Source: Corallococcus macrosporus DSM 14697 (GTDB lineage: Bacteria > Myxococcota > Myxococcia > Myxococcales > Myxococcaceae). Taken from it: 64,000 nucleotides of DNA. Position 1 is the stretch's first letter. Every line of letters begins with the position of its first letter. Location: the NCBI RefSeq assembly GCF_002305895.1, contig NZ_CP022203.1:5248501-5312500 (forward strand), read 5' to 3'. The notes under the pieces are model-generated. The model made no database searches, was not told the origin of the DNA, and was given only the letters and a program-made list of their open reading frames with translations. The position numbers and the translations under genes are program-made. Shown here piece after piece: positions 24,001 through 32,096 of the stretch.

Positions 24001-26527
24001 CCGCCGTCTGGAAGTTCCTGCGGCCGATGCCCGCCAGGATGGGCGCGGGCCCCAGCTCCAGGTACGTCCGGTGCCCCTCCGCGCGCAGCGCCTCCAGCCC
24101 CTGGGCGAACGCCACGGGCTCCCTCAACTGACGGCACCAGTACTCCGGCCGGGCGATTTCGTCGCCGACACGCCGGCCCTCCAGCGTGGAGACCAACGGG
24201 ATGCGCGGAGCCGCCAACGTCACGCCCTGGAAGGCCTCGGCGAACGGCTTCAACACCGGCTCCATCTGCGTGGAGTGGAACGCGTGGGTCATCCGCAGGC
24301 GCTTCGTCTGGAGGCCCTGGCGTCCCAGGGCCGCCTCCACCTCCGTGATGGCGTCCGGCGCTCCCGAGACGACCACGTCCTCGGGGCCGTTGATGGCCGC
24401 CAGGGACACCGCGCCGGAATGGGGCGCGATGGCGCCGCGGACCGTGTCGAGCGGCGCGGAGACCGTCAGCATCGCCCCGGCGCCCAGCAGGTCGCCGATG
24501 AGCCGCGCGCGCGTCACCACCAGCCGCAGGGCCTCCTCGATGCTGAACACCCCCGCCACGGCCGCCGCGGCGTACTCCCCCAGGCTGTGCCCGATGAGCG
24601 CCGACGGCGTGACGCCCCAGGATGCCCACAGCTCCGCCAGCGCGAACTCCAGCGCCACCAGCGCGGGCTGCGCGTGGCGCGTGTCCTCCAGGAGCGTCGC
24701 GGACGTGTCACCGAAGAGCAGCGCTTCCAGCTTGCAGTCGAGCAGCCCGTCCAGCGCCTTGGAGCAGCGCTCCAGCGCGGCCCGGAACACCGGCTGGGTC
24801 TCGTAGAGCTCGCGCCCCACGCCGGGACGCAGCGCGCCCTGCCCCGTGAAGAGGAAGACAGGCCGGGGGCGCTCCGTGCCGCGCAGCGGCTCGCGCTCCG
24901 GGCGCAGCTTCTCCTCACGCAGCCGCGCCAGGTTCGCGCGCAGCTCCGCGGCGGTGGCGCCGGCCACGGCGGCGCGGTGCTCGAACTGGGAGCGGCCGGC
25001 GTTCGCCGTGTAGCACCAGTCCCCCAGCACCGACGCGTCCTCGGGCAGCGCGCGCTCCTGCGCCTCCATGAGGGCTTCGAGCGCGGCTTCGCTCTTCGCC
25101 GACAACGCCAGCACGTGGACGGGGCGCTCGTGCTCCGGGCGGGGCCTGGACAGCACCGGGGCCTCTTCCACCACCAGGTGCACGTTGGTGCCGCTGAAGC
25201 CGAAGCTGCTGACGCCCGCGATGCGCCGCTTGTCTCCGCGCAGCCAGGGCCGGGTGGCCGTGGGCACGGTGACGGGCAGGTCATCCCAGCGGATGTTCGG
25301 GTTGGGCCGCTCGAAGTTCAGGTGGGCGGGGATGGCCTCGTTCTGCAACGACAGCAGGACCTTGATGAGCCCCGCGATGCCCGCGGCGGCCTCCAGGTGC
25401 CCGATGTTCGTCTTCACCGAGCCGACGTACAGCGGCTCACCGCGCGCGCCCTTGCGGCCGAAGACGGACCGCAGCGCCTCCATCTCGATAGGGTCCCCGA
25501 GCAGCGTCCCCGTGCCGTGGGCCTCGATGTAGCCCACCTGGTCCGGCTCCACGCCGCAGCTCTCCAGCGCCGCCCGGATGACGCGCTCCTGTGAGCGTCC
25601 GTTGGGCACCATCAGCCCGCTGCTGCGTCCGTCATGCGTGACGGCCGAGCCCCGGATGACCCCGATGATGGCATCCCCCTGCGCCAGCGCGTCCGACAGG
25701 CGCTTGAGCACGACGACGCCGCAGCCCTCGCCGCGCCCGAAGCCATCCGCGGACGCGTCGAACGTCTTGCAGCGGCCATCCGCCGCGAGCATCCGGTTCT
25801 GGCACTCCACCATCACCGTGACGGGCGACAGGTTCAGGTTCACGCCCGCGGCGAGCGCGAGGTCGCTCTCGTCGTTGCGGAGGCTCTGACACGCCAGGTG
25901 GATGGCGACCGCGGACGACGAGCACGCCGTGTCCACCGAGACCGCCGGCCCCTGCAGGCCCAGCGTGTGGGAGATGCGCCCCGCGGCGACGGACGGGTAG
26001 TTGAGCGACGCCGAGTGGAACTCCATGTCCTCGGTGATGCCCAGCAGGTTGTAGTCGTTGTGCATCAGCCCCAGGAAGAGGCCGGTGCGGCTCCCAGCGA
26101 GCCCGGCGGGCGGGATGCCCGCGCGCTCCAGGGCCCGCCAGCACTCCTCCAGCAACATGCGCTGCTGCGGGTCCATGCCCTTGGCGTCACGCGGCGTGAT
26201 GCCGAAGAAGCCAGGGTCGAACAGGTCGACGCCGTCGATGAAGGCGCCCCGGCGCGTGTACATCTTTCCCGGGACACCGGGCGTGGGGTCGTAGAACGCG
26301 TCGACGTCCCAGCGCGAGGAGGGCACCTCCCGCGTCGTGTCCCGGCCCGCGGCCAGCATCTCCCAGAACGTCTCTGGCAGCTCACCGCCGCCAGGGAAGC
26401 GGCAGGACATGCCAACGACCGCGATGGGCTCGGCCGCCAGCAGCTCCTTCTTCGAGCGAAGCTGGCTCGCCAGGTACGCGAGCTTGACGACAGGCCATTC
26501 AGAAATGCGTGTGGATAGTTTCGCCAT
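21032..26527 (-). CDS. Type I PKS module KS-AT-DH-KR-ACP (1831 aa), malonyl-type
   Basis: This is a complete reducing module without ER. The KS (about 33-460) has Cys202, His337 and His377. The AT (about 555-860) has GHSLG with Ser648 and HAFH at 748-751, so malonyl-CoA is expected. The DH (about 925-1210) has His958 in HRVLGNAVLP and Asp1127 in LLLDACF. The KR (about 1463-1640) has GGLGALG, an LED motif at 1552-1554 and Tyr1609. The ACP has Ser1768 in MGLDSL. It lacks the usual LxxEPIAIVG-preceding long coiled coil but has a short charged helix (residues 15-30) for docking. It follows the 1850-residue PKS by seven bases and overlaps the NRPS start (ATGA), so its chain is probably passed to the Asn-like module. 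Confidence 0.93.
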   Translation of the reverse strand: MAKLSTRISEWPVVKLAYLASQLRSKKELLAAEPIAVVGMSCRFPGGGELPETFWEMLAAGRDTTREVPSSRWDVDAFYDPTPGVPGKMYTRRGAFIDGVDLFDPGFFGITPRDAKGMDPQQRMLLEECWRALERAGIPPAGLAGSRTGLFLGLMHNDYNLLGITEDMEFHSASLNYPSVAAGRISHTLGLQGPAVSVDTACSSSAVAIHLACQSLRNDESDLALAAGVNLNLSPVTVMVECQNRMLAADGRCKTFDASADGFGRGEGCGVVVLKRLSDALAQGDAIIGVIRGSAVTHDGRSSGLMVPNGRSQERVIRAALESCGVEPDQVGYIEAHGTGTLLGDPIEMEALRSVFGRKGARGEPLYVGSVKTNIGHLEAAAGIAGLIKVLLSLQNEAIPAHLNFERPNPNIRWDDLPVTVPTATRPWLRGDKRRIAGVSSFGFSGTNVHLVVEEAPVLSRPRPEHERPVHVLALSAKSEAALEALMEAQERALPEDASVLGDWCYTANAGRSQFEHRAAVAGATAAELRANLARLREEKLRPEREPLRGTERPRPVFLFTGQGALRPGVGRELYETQPVFRAALERCSKALDGLLDCKLEALLFGDTSATLLEDTRHAQPALVALEFALAELWASWGVTPSALIGHSLGEYAAAAVAGVFSIEEALRLVVTRARLIGDLLGAGAMLTVSAPLDTVRGAIAPHSGAVSLAAINGPEDVVVSGAPDAITEVEAALGRQGLQTKRLRMTHAFHSTQMEPVLKPFAEAFQGVTLAAPRIPLVSTLEGRRVGDEIARPEYWCRQLREPVAFAQGLEALRAEGHRTYLELGPAPILAGIGRRNFQTAEELSWLPSLRPSAGETAQLLASLAELYMRGFDVDWAAFDAPFERRPRCLPTHPFLRERYWMDSKGPAGHRAYSAADDAARGEAHPLPGTPLPLAGAKEARFAARLSTHAPAFIEEHRVLGNAVLPAACYVEMALGAAHHVAPPGRPLELTAIELERALVFTEGQAQDVQTVLSPEEGGSRFEIHGQATGGSDRAWSRLAQGRVIEGRTRPDTVPLASGLLPEFPREGSVRALYEMMARGGLEYGPSFRGIDALRFGEEGCLAHVRLPDALVIGLGDYWLHPLLLDACFQTAAAAFTGGDAQVTGEGQGRIPIAIERLRWFKRPGSSIWVHARAGARASLAEGLASADLRILDEDGAVVAEVEGLLLKQVDRRAFQAAFSAATQELLYELAWREQPAPTARDQVATQAGSWLLLVDSEGLAREVQALARQRSWRCVVATPGAGYACVDAGHYRLDPHDAAHFDRLLQDVSADGAAPTAVACLWGMGDRSPEARSGELTASTVGALHLVKALARATWAHRPALWMVTEGAVAATPTDAVEGFAQAALWGFGRAAAIEHTELTCRMVDLEPGAEALERLFHLMAQPPQENVMAVRGGRLLGARLVRPGKPSGGAAPVRIQPEGVYLVTGGLGALGLATAEWLVGAGAHHLLLVGRGGPSDAANERLAALTARGADITVARADVSRLEDVQRLVAGVAERGQHLRGVIHTAGVLEDGVILHQDRERFSRVFAPKVRGALNLHRATVGLPLDLFVMYSSAASLVGVAGQSNYVAANSVLDALAHHRRHQGLPALSLNWGRWAGAGMAAKSAEASDAASLAPEVALQVLEQLLEQGAVQMGVVPFSVSSLESGPSPGHGPLFSELMLREQARSAGASRLQELVDELKRADGERRRALLTRYVQSRLGPLLGFAPDHEVLQKKISLNEMGLDSLRAVELKNRIGRELGVDLLMARFIDGTTLDGIVDALSNQLELKELLARAPAAEAAAEIEELTV

Positions 26528-26534
26528 CAGGGTC

Positions 26535-29500
26535 TCATCTGGTGAGCGCGCTCTCCAGCTCCTGGTCGATGAGGGACGTCAGCTCCTGCTCTGACAGCCC
26601 TTGAATCTCCGCGGAGAGCGCGCCCTGCGCCTCCTGCGATGCTTCCTGCTTCTTCTGAGCCTCGGTCCCCAGGCCCAGCTCGTCGGCCAGATGCGCCACG
26701 AGGCCGTTCACCGTGGGGAAGTCGAAGATCAGCGTTGAACGGAGGCTCCGCCCCAGACTGCTGGCGAGCCGGTTCTTGATTTCGATGGCCAGCAGCGAAT
26801 CCACGCCCAGCTCGAACAGGCGCTCGTTCCCCGCCAGCCGCTCCGTCTCCGGCATGCCGAGCGTCGCGGCCACCTGCCCCGAGACGTGCTGACGCAGCAG
26901 CTCCAGCCGGCGGTTCGCTGGTGCCGCGTCGAGCTGCGCGCGGAAGGCCGGCGCCTGCACCCGCCGAGGCACGCTCCCGAGCAGCCCCTGCACCAACGCC
27001 TGACGCGCCAGCCCCGGCAGTTGCTCGGCCAGCCGCGCCCAGTCCACCGGGAACACGCCCCACTGGGCCTGCGAGCCGCCCATGAGCCGCTCCATCACCC
27101 CCAGGCCCTGCTCGACGGGAATCGAGCCGAAGCCCTGCGCCCCCGGCCGCGCCGACGCCGCGCGCTCCAACCGCGCCGCCATGCCCGTCTCCGCCCAGGA
27201 GCCCCAGTTGAGGGTCAGCGCGGGCAGGCCCTTCGCGTGGCGCAGGTGGACGAGCGCGTCGAGGAAGGCATTCGCGGCGACATAATTCGACTGCCCCGGA
27301 GAGCCGATGAGCGAGGCGGCCGACGAGAAGCAGACGAAGAAGTCCAGCGCCAGGCCCTCGCTGAGCGCATGCAGGTTCCACGCACCCTGGAGCTTGGGGG
27401 CCAGCACCTCCCGGAACTGCTCTGGCGTCTGGTTCGCGAGCGTCCCGTCCCGGAGGACGCCCGCCGTGTGGACGATGCCGCGCACGGGCGGCGCGTCTCG
27501 CAAGCTCGCGAAGAGCTCCGCCATGGCACCGCGAGACGCGAGGTCCACCTGGGCGACCCGCACCTCCACGCCCTGCGCCTCCAGCGCATCGAGGCGCGCG
27601 CGGGACTCGGGAGACGGTGCGCTCCGCCCCAGCAGGACCAGGTGTCGCGCGCCCTTGTCCGCCAGCCACGTCGCCACCCGCAGGCCGAGCCCGCCCAGGC
27701 CGCCCGCGACGATGTACGTCGCGTCCGCCACCATCGTCACCTTCCGGCTCGAGGCCGCTCGTGAGCGCGCCCGCTCCAGCCGGGGGGTGAAGAGGCTCCC
27801 TCCACGAATGGCCGCGGCGGACTCGGCGTCAGGCAGGGCCAGCGCGCGCACGAAGGTGCCCAGGTCCTCGGGCCGAGGCTCCGCGGGCAGGTCGATGCGG
27901 AGGCAGCGCAGCTCCGGCAGCTCCGTCGCCACCGCCTGCCCGAAGCCCCACAGCGGCGCCTGCGCGACGCGCACGCCATGCGTGTCCGCGGGCAGGCGCT
28001 GCGTGCCCCGGGTCACCAGCACCAGCCGAGGCGGCGTCCCCGCTCCCCGCGTCAGCGCCTGGGTGAGTCGCAGCGCGCCCAGGCACCCGGACTCCTGCGC
28101 CGCATCGAGCCGGGCGTCCGCGTCACCGCCCGCGTCATCGAGCCCCCAGAGGTACAGCACGCCCGTGGGGGGCTGATGCGCCCAGCCCTGCGCCAGCCGC
28201 GCGAAGTCGTCCGGGCTGGAGGGGTTGACGTGGAAGCCCTGAGCCGTGCTGCTGAACGCCTCGCCCTTGCGAACCAGCGTGCAGCGCGCACCGCGCCGCG
28301 ACAGCACCTGCACGAGCTCCGAGCCGAAGCCGTCCTCACTGGCGAAGATGGCCCAGTGCGCACCGGAGGTGTGCGCGTCCTCCGTGACGGCGCTCGGTGT
28401 CCAGTTGAGGCGGTACAGCCAGTCCTGGAAGTCGTTGTCGAGCCCACGCAACAGCACGTCGCGCTCGGCCTTGCGCACCGAGAAGCCCGACACCACCGCC
28501 ACCACGTCCCCCGCTTCATCACAGAGCGTCAGCGCCGTGGCGGGGAAGCCCTCCTGTCCCCCGTGGGGCGGCTGCGTGGCGTGGGTCCAGACCTTCTCCG
28601 GCAGCGGCCGGTACAGGTCGAGCGTCTGCAAGGCCACGGGGAGGTGCAGCGCATCCTCCTCCGTGAGTTGAGACACCGCCGCGGCCGTGCGCAGGCAGCC
28701 GTCGAACAGGGCCGGATGGATGCGGTAGTGCCCGCTCCGGTCCTCCACCTGGCCAAAGGACAGCGCGGCACGCTCGCCCCGGTGGAGCGACGTGAGCACC
28801 CGCAGCGACGGCCCATAGTCGAGCCCGTGGTGCGTGAAGACGGCGGAGAGCGCGTCGAGGGAGACCGGCGTCGCGCAGCTTTGGCTCCACGCCGCGCGGT
28901 CCACCTCGGGCGGCCTGGCGCTCAGCGCCGACACCCGGCACGTCACATGGGTCACCCACGCCGCCCGCGCGCCAGTCCCCTCGTCCGAGCGTTCATCGCC
29001 CCGGCTCACCACCTTGCACGCGAAGCCCGCCTCGCCCTGGTCCTCCAGCAGCGTCTGGACGACGCGCGCCTGCTGCTCGGGCAGCACCAGCGGCTGGAGC
29101 AGGGAGACATCCTCCAGCCGCAGGGACTCCGTGCCGAGCACCTGCGCCGCCGCCGAGGCCACCATCTCCACGAAGGCCGCGGCGGGCACCACGGCCTTGC
29201 CGTACACCCGGTGGTCCGACACGAAGGGCACGGAGGCCGCTGACAGCTCGTTGGAGAAGACCGTCAACCCCTCCTTCAGCGCCGCGGACTCCAGGCGCGC
29301 GCCCAGCAGCGGGTGGTTCGAGGCGCGGCGCGACGTGCGCGTCCAGGGCGCGGCCACGTCCAGCCAGTACCGCTGCCTTTCGAAGGGATAGGTCGGCAGG
29401 GCCACGCGAGTCCGGCCATGGCCCGCGTCGAAGCGCGCCCAATCCACCTTGGCGCCGCGCGCGTACAGTCCGGCCAGCGCGCGGAGCACGCCCACCCAGT

Positions 29501-32087
29501 CCGAGCGGCGCGGGTGCAGCGTCTCCAGCCACGCCGCCTCCTCGCCCGCCACCACGTCCCGCGCCAGGTTGGACAGCGAGGGCTTGGGCCCCACCTCCAG
29601 GAAGACACGCACCCCGCGCTGGAGGAGCGTCCGGACTCCGTCCTCGAAGCGCACGGGCTGGAGGACGTGGCGAGCCCAGTAGTCCGCGTGGGTGATGGCG
29701 TCACCGGCTTCACGGCCGTCCAGGTTCGAGATGAGCGGCAGCCTCGGCTTCTGGAAGGCCACCCGCCCGGCGGCGCGCTCGAACTCCGCCAGCATGGGCT
29801 GCATCAGCGGGGAGTGGAAGGCGTGCGACACGTTGAGCCGCCGGCTCTCGATGCCCGCCTCCCCGAGCGCCTGGACCACGGCGTCGATGGCGGCGGCGTC
29901 ACCCGAGATGACGGTGTTCCGAGGCCCGTTGGTGGCCGCCAGCGTCACCCGTGGATGCGCGGCGATGAGCGGGAGGACGCGCGAGGACTCGGCGAACACG
30001 GCCAGCATCGCGCCGCGCTCCGGCAGCGCCTGCATCAGCCGCGCGCGCTCGGCCACCAGGGGCAGGCCGACCTCGGGCTCCAGGACGCCCGCGAACATGG
30101 CCGCCGCGTACTCCCCCACGCTGTGGCCCAGGACCGCGTCAGCGCGGAGCCCCCAGGCGCGCAGCAGGTTCGCCAGCGCCAGCTCCAGCGCGACCAGCGC
30201 GGGCTGCGTGTAGCGTGTCTCGTCCAGCGCCCCTCCCGTCTCGTGGAAGAGCACCTGGGTCAGCGGCCGCTCGAGGTGCGGCTGGAGGATGGCCTCGAAG
30301 CGGAGGATTTCCCGGCGGAACTCGGGCTGGGTGTCGAACAGCTCCCGCCCCATCCCGACGTATTGAGCGCCCTGCCCCGTGAAGAGGAAGGCGACACGCG
30401 GCGGCTCGGCCTCCTTCCGGCCCTCCGCGACAGCCCCTGGCGACGCGGGCTCGGCACGGCTGAACGCGCGCAACGCCTCCGCCATCTCCTCGGAGGTCGA
30501 CGCCGTGAAGGCCGCGCGCTCCTCCAGCGCGCTCCGCCCCACGTTCGCCGTGTGGCAGACGTCCGCGAGCGCCTCCGAGGGCCGCGTCGACAACGCCTCC
30601 GCGATGGCGCCAGCCAGACGGCGCAGGCTGCCGTTCGACCGGGCCGAGAGCGCCAGGACGTGCCGTGGGCGCTCCAGCTCCCGGACCGGCGGCTTCGGCC
30701 GGGGCGCGGACTCCAGGACGACATGTGCGTTCGTCCCCGAGAAGCCAAACGAGCTCACCGCCGCGAAGCGAGACTCCGCCCCCCGCCACGGGCGGCGCTC
30801 CGTCGGGACTTCGATGGCCAGTTGCTTCCAGTCCACGTGAGGCGTGGGCGTGCGCAGGTGGAGATGCGGTGGGACCTCCTCGTTGGCCAGGCACAGGGCC
30901 GACTTGATCAACCCCGCGATGCCGGACGCCCCTTCGAGGTGCCCCATGTTCGTCTTCACGGAGCCGGCCATCAGAGACTGCGGCCGTCCCGTCTTCGCGC
31001 AGTAGACGGACGCGAGCGCCTCCAGCTCGATGGGGTCGCCCAGGGACGTCCCCGTGCCGTGCGCCTCCACGTAGCCCACCTTCGCGGGCTCCACCTGACC
31101 GTCCCGCAGGGCGTCGCGGATGACGCGCTGCTGAGCCAGCCCATTGGGCACCGTGAGCCCGCTGGTCCTCCCGTCCTGATTCACGGCCGAGCCGCGAATC
31201 ACCGCGACGATGGGGTCCCCATCCGCGAGCGCGTCCGACAGGCGCCGCAGGAAGACCAGCCCGCACCCTTCGCCGCGCCCGATGCCATCCGCCGAGGCAT
31301 CGAAGGTCTTGCACCGCCCGTCCGGCGACAACATGTGCGTGCGCGACTCAATCAGCGTGGCGACGGGAGAGAGGACCAGGTTCACCCCACCCGCCAGCGC
31401 GAAGTCGCTCTCACGCTGCCGGAGGCTGCGGATGGCCAGGTGGACCGCGACGAGCGACGACGAACACGCGGTGTCCACCGTGAGGCTGGGGCCCTCCAGT
31501 CCCAAGGCGTACGACAGGCGCCCCGCCGCGACGCTGGCGCCGTTGCCCGCGCCCGTGTGCGCGTCGATGAGCTCCGGAGACTGGGTGGCGATCTGCGTGT
31601 AGTCCTGCCCCATCATCCCGACGAACACGCCGGTCCGCGTCCCGTTCAGGCCCGCCGGATTGTGGCCGGAGCGCTCCACGGCCTCCCAGGCGACCTCCAG
31701 CAGCAGCCGGTGCTGCGGGTCCATCCGCGCCGCCTCGCGCGGGGAGATGCCGAAGAAGCGCGGCTCGAACTGGTCGATGTCCCGCAGGAAGCTGCCGTGG
31801 CGCGTGTAGATGCCTCCCGGATGGTCCGGGTCGGGGTGGAAGAAGCTGTCCGCGCTCCACCGGTCCGCCGGAATCTCGGTGACGGTGTCCACCCCCTCGG
31901 AGAGCAGGCGCCAGTAGTCCGAGGGACTGGTGACGCCGCCGGGGAACTGGCAGCCGATCCCCACGATGGCGATGGCGCCGTGCCGCTCCTGCTCATGGGC
32001 ATCGAGCTTCGACTGCGCCTCCTGCAACTTCAGGAGCGCGCGCTTCATCAGCTCGCCGTAGCTCGTATCGCTTCCTTGCGCTGACAT
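26535..32087 (-). CDS. Type I PKS module KS-AT-DH-KR-ACP (1850 aa), malonyl-type
   Basis: This is a reducing module without ER. An N-terminal coiled-coil docking helix (about 10-35) precedes the KS (about 38-465; Cys208, His343, His383). The AT (about 562-870) has GHSVG with Ser656 and HAFH at 755-758, hence malonyl-CoA. The DH (about 924-1210) has His959 in HRVYGKAVVP and Asp1129; Arg follows in CLRT where Gln or His is usual. The KR (about 1457-1630) has AGGLGGLG in place of TGGLGGLG, an LRD motif and Tyr1602. The ACP has Ser1764 in LGVDSL, followed by a long acidic C-terminal docking helix. It starts nine bases after the hybrid NRPS/PKS, so it probably extends that product by one C=C unit, or several if iterative. 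Confidence 0.93.
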   Translation of the reverse strand: MSAQGSDTSYGELMKRALLKLQEAQSKLDAHEQERHGAIAIVGIGCQFPGGVTSPSDYWRLLSEGVDTVTEIPADRWSADSFFHPDPDHPGGIYTRHGSFLRDIDQFEPRFFGISPREAARMDPQHRLLLEVAWEAVERSGHNPAGLNGTRTGVFVGMMGQDYTQIATQSPELIDAHTGAGNGASVAAGRLSYALGLEGPSLTVDTACSSSLVAVHLAIRSLRQRESDFALAGGVNLVLSPVATLIESRTHMLSPDGRCKTFDASADGIGRGEGCGLVFLRRLSDALADGDPIVAVIRGSAVNQDGRTSGLTVPNGLAQQRVIRDALRDGQVEPAKVGYVEAHGTGTSLGDPIELEALASVYCAKTGRPQSLMAGSVKTNMGHLEGASGIAGLIKSALCLANEEVPPHLHLRTPTPHVDWKQLAIEVPTERRPWRGAESRFAAVSSFGFSGTNAHVVLESAPRPKPPVRELERPRHVLALSARSNGSLRRLAGAIAEALSTRPSEALADVCHTANVGRSALEERAAFTASTSEEMAEALRAFSRAEPASPGAVAEGRKEAEPPRVAFLFTGQGAQYVGMGRELFDTQPEFRREILRFEAILQPHLERPLTQVLFHETGGALDETRYTQPALVALELALANLLRAWGLRADAVLGHSVGEYAAAMFAGVLEPEVGLPLVAERARLMQALPERGAMLAVFAESSRVLPLIAAHPRVTLAATNGPRNTVISGDAAAIDAVVQALGEAGIESRRLNVSHAFHSPLMQPMLAEFERAAGRVAFQKPRLPLISNLDGREAGDAITHADYWARHVLQPVRFEDGVRTLLQRGVRVFLEVGPKPSLSNLARDVVAGEEAAWLETLHPRRSDWVGVLRALAGLYARGAKVDWARFDAGHGRTRVALPTYPFERQRYWLDVAAPWTRTSRRASNHPLLGARLESAALKEGLTVFSNELSAASVPFVSDHRVYGKAVVPAAAFVEMVASAAAQVLGTESLRLEDVSLLQPLVLPEQQARVVQTLLEDQGEAGFACKVVSRGDERSDEGTGARAAWVTHVTCRVSALSARPPEVDRAAWSQSCATPVSLDALSAVFTHHGLDYGPSLRVLTSLHRGERAALSFGQVEDRSGHYRIHPALFDGCLRTAAAVSQLTEEDALHLPVALQTLDLYRPLPEKVWTHATQPPHGGQEGFPATALTLCDEAGDVVAVVSGFSVRKAERDVLLRGLDNDFQDWLYRLNWTPSAVTEDAHTSGAHWAIFASEDGFGSELVQVLSRRGARCTLVRKGEAFSSTAQGFHVNPSSPDDFARLAQGWAHQPPTGVLYLWGLDDAGGDADARLDAAQESGCLGALRLTQALTRGAGTPPRLVLVTRGTQRLPADTHGVRVAQAPLWGFGQAVATELPELRCLRIDLPAEPRPEDLGTFVRALALPDAESAAAIRGGSLFTPRLERARSRAASSRKVTMVADATYIVAGGLGGLGLRVATWLADKGARHLVLLGRSAPSPESRARLDALEAQGVEVRVAQVDLASRGAMAELFASLRDAPPVRGIVHTAGVLRDGTLANQTPEQFREVLAPKLQGAWNLHALSEGLALDFFVCFSSAASLIGSPGQSNYVAANAFLDALVHLRHAKGLPALTLNWGSWAETGMAARLERAASARPGAQGFGSIPVEQGLGVMERLMGGSQAQWGVFPVDWARLAEQLPGLARQALVQGLLGSVPRRVQAPAFRAQLDAAPANRRLELLRQHVSGQVAATLGMPETERLAGNERLFELGVDSLLAIEIKNRLASSLGRSLRSTLIFDFPTVNGLVAHLADELGLGTEAQKKQEASQEAQGALSAEIQGLSEQELTSLIDQELESALTR

Positions 32088-32096
32088 CGATTCGTC

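Noticed and set aside
22064-25594. An 1176-codon open frame on the plus strand
   Set aside because: It is fully antisense to the 1831-residue PKS, of low-complexity composition and without motifs.
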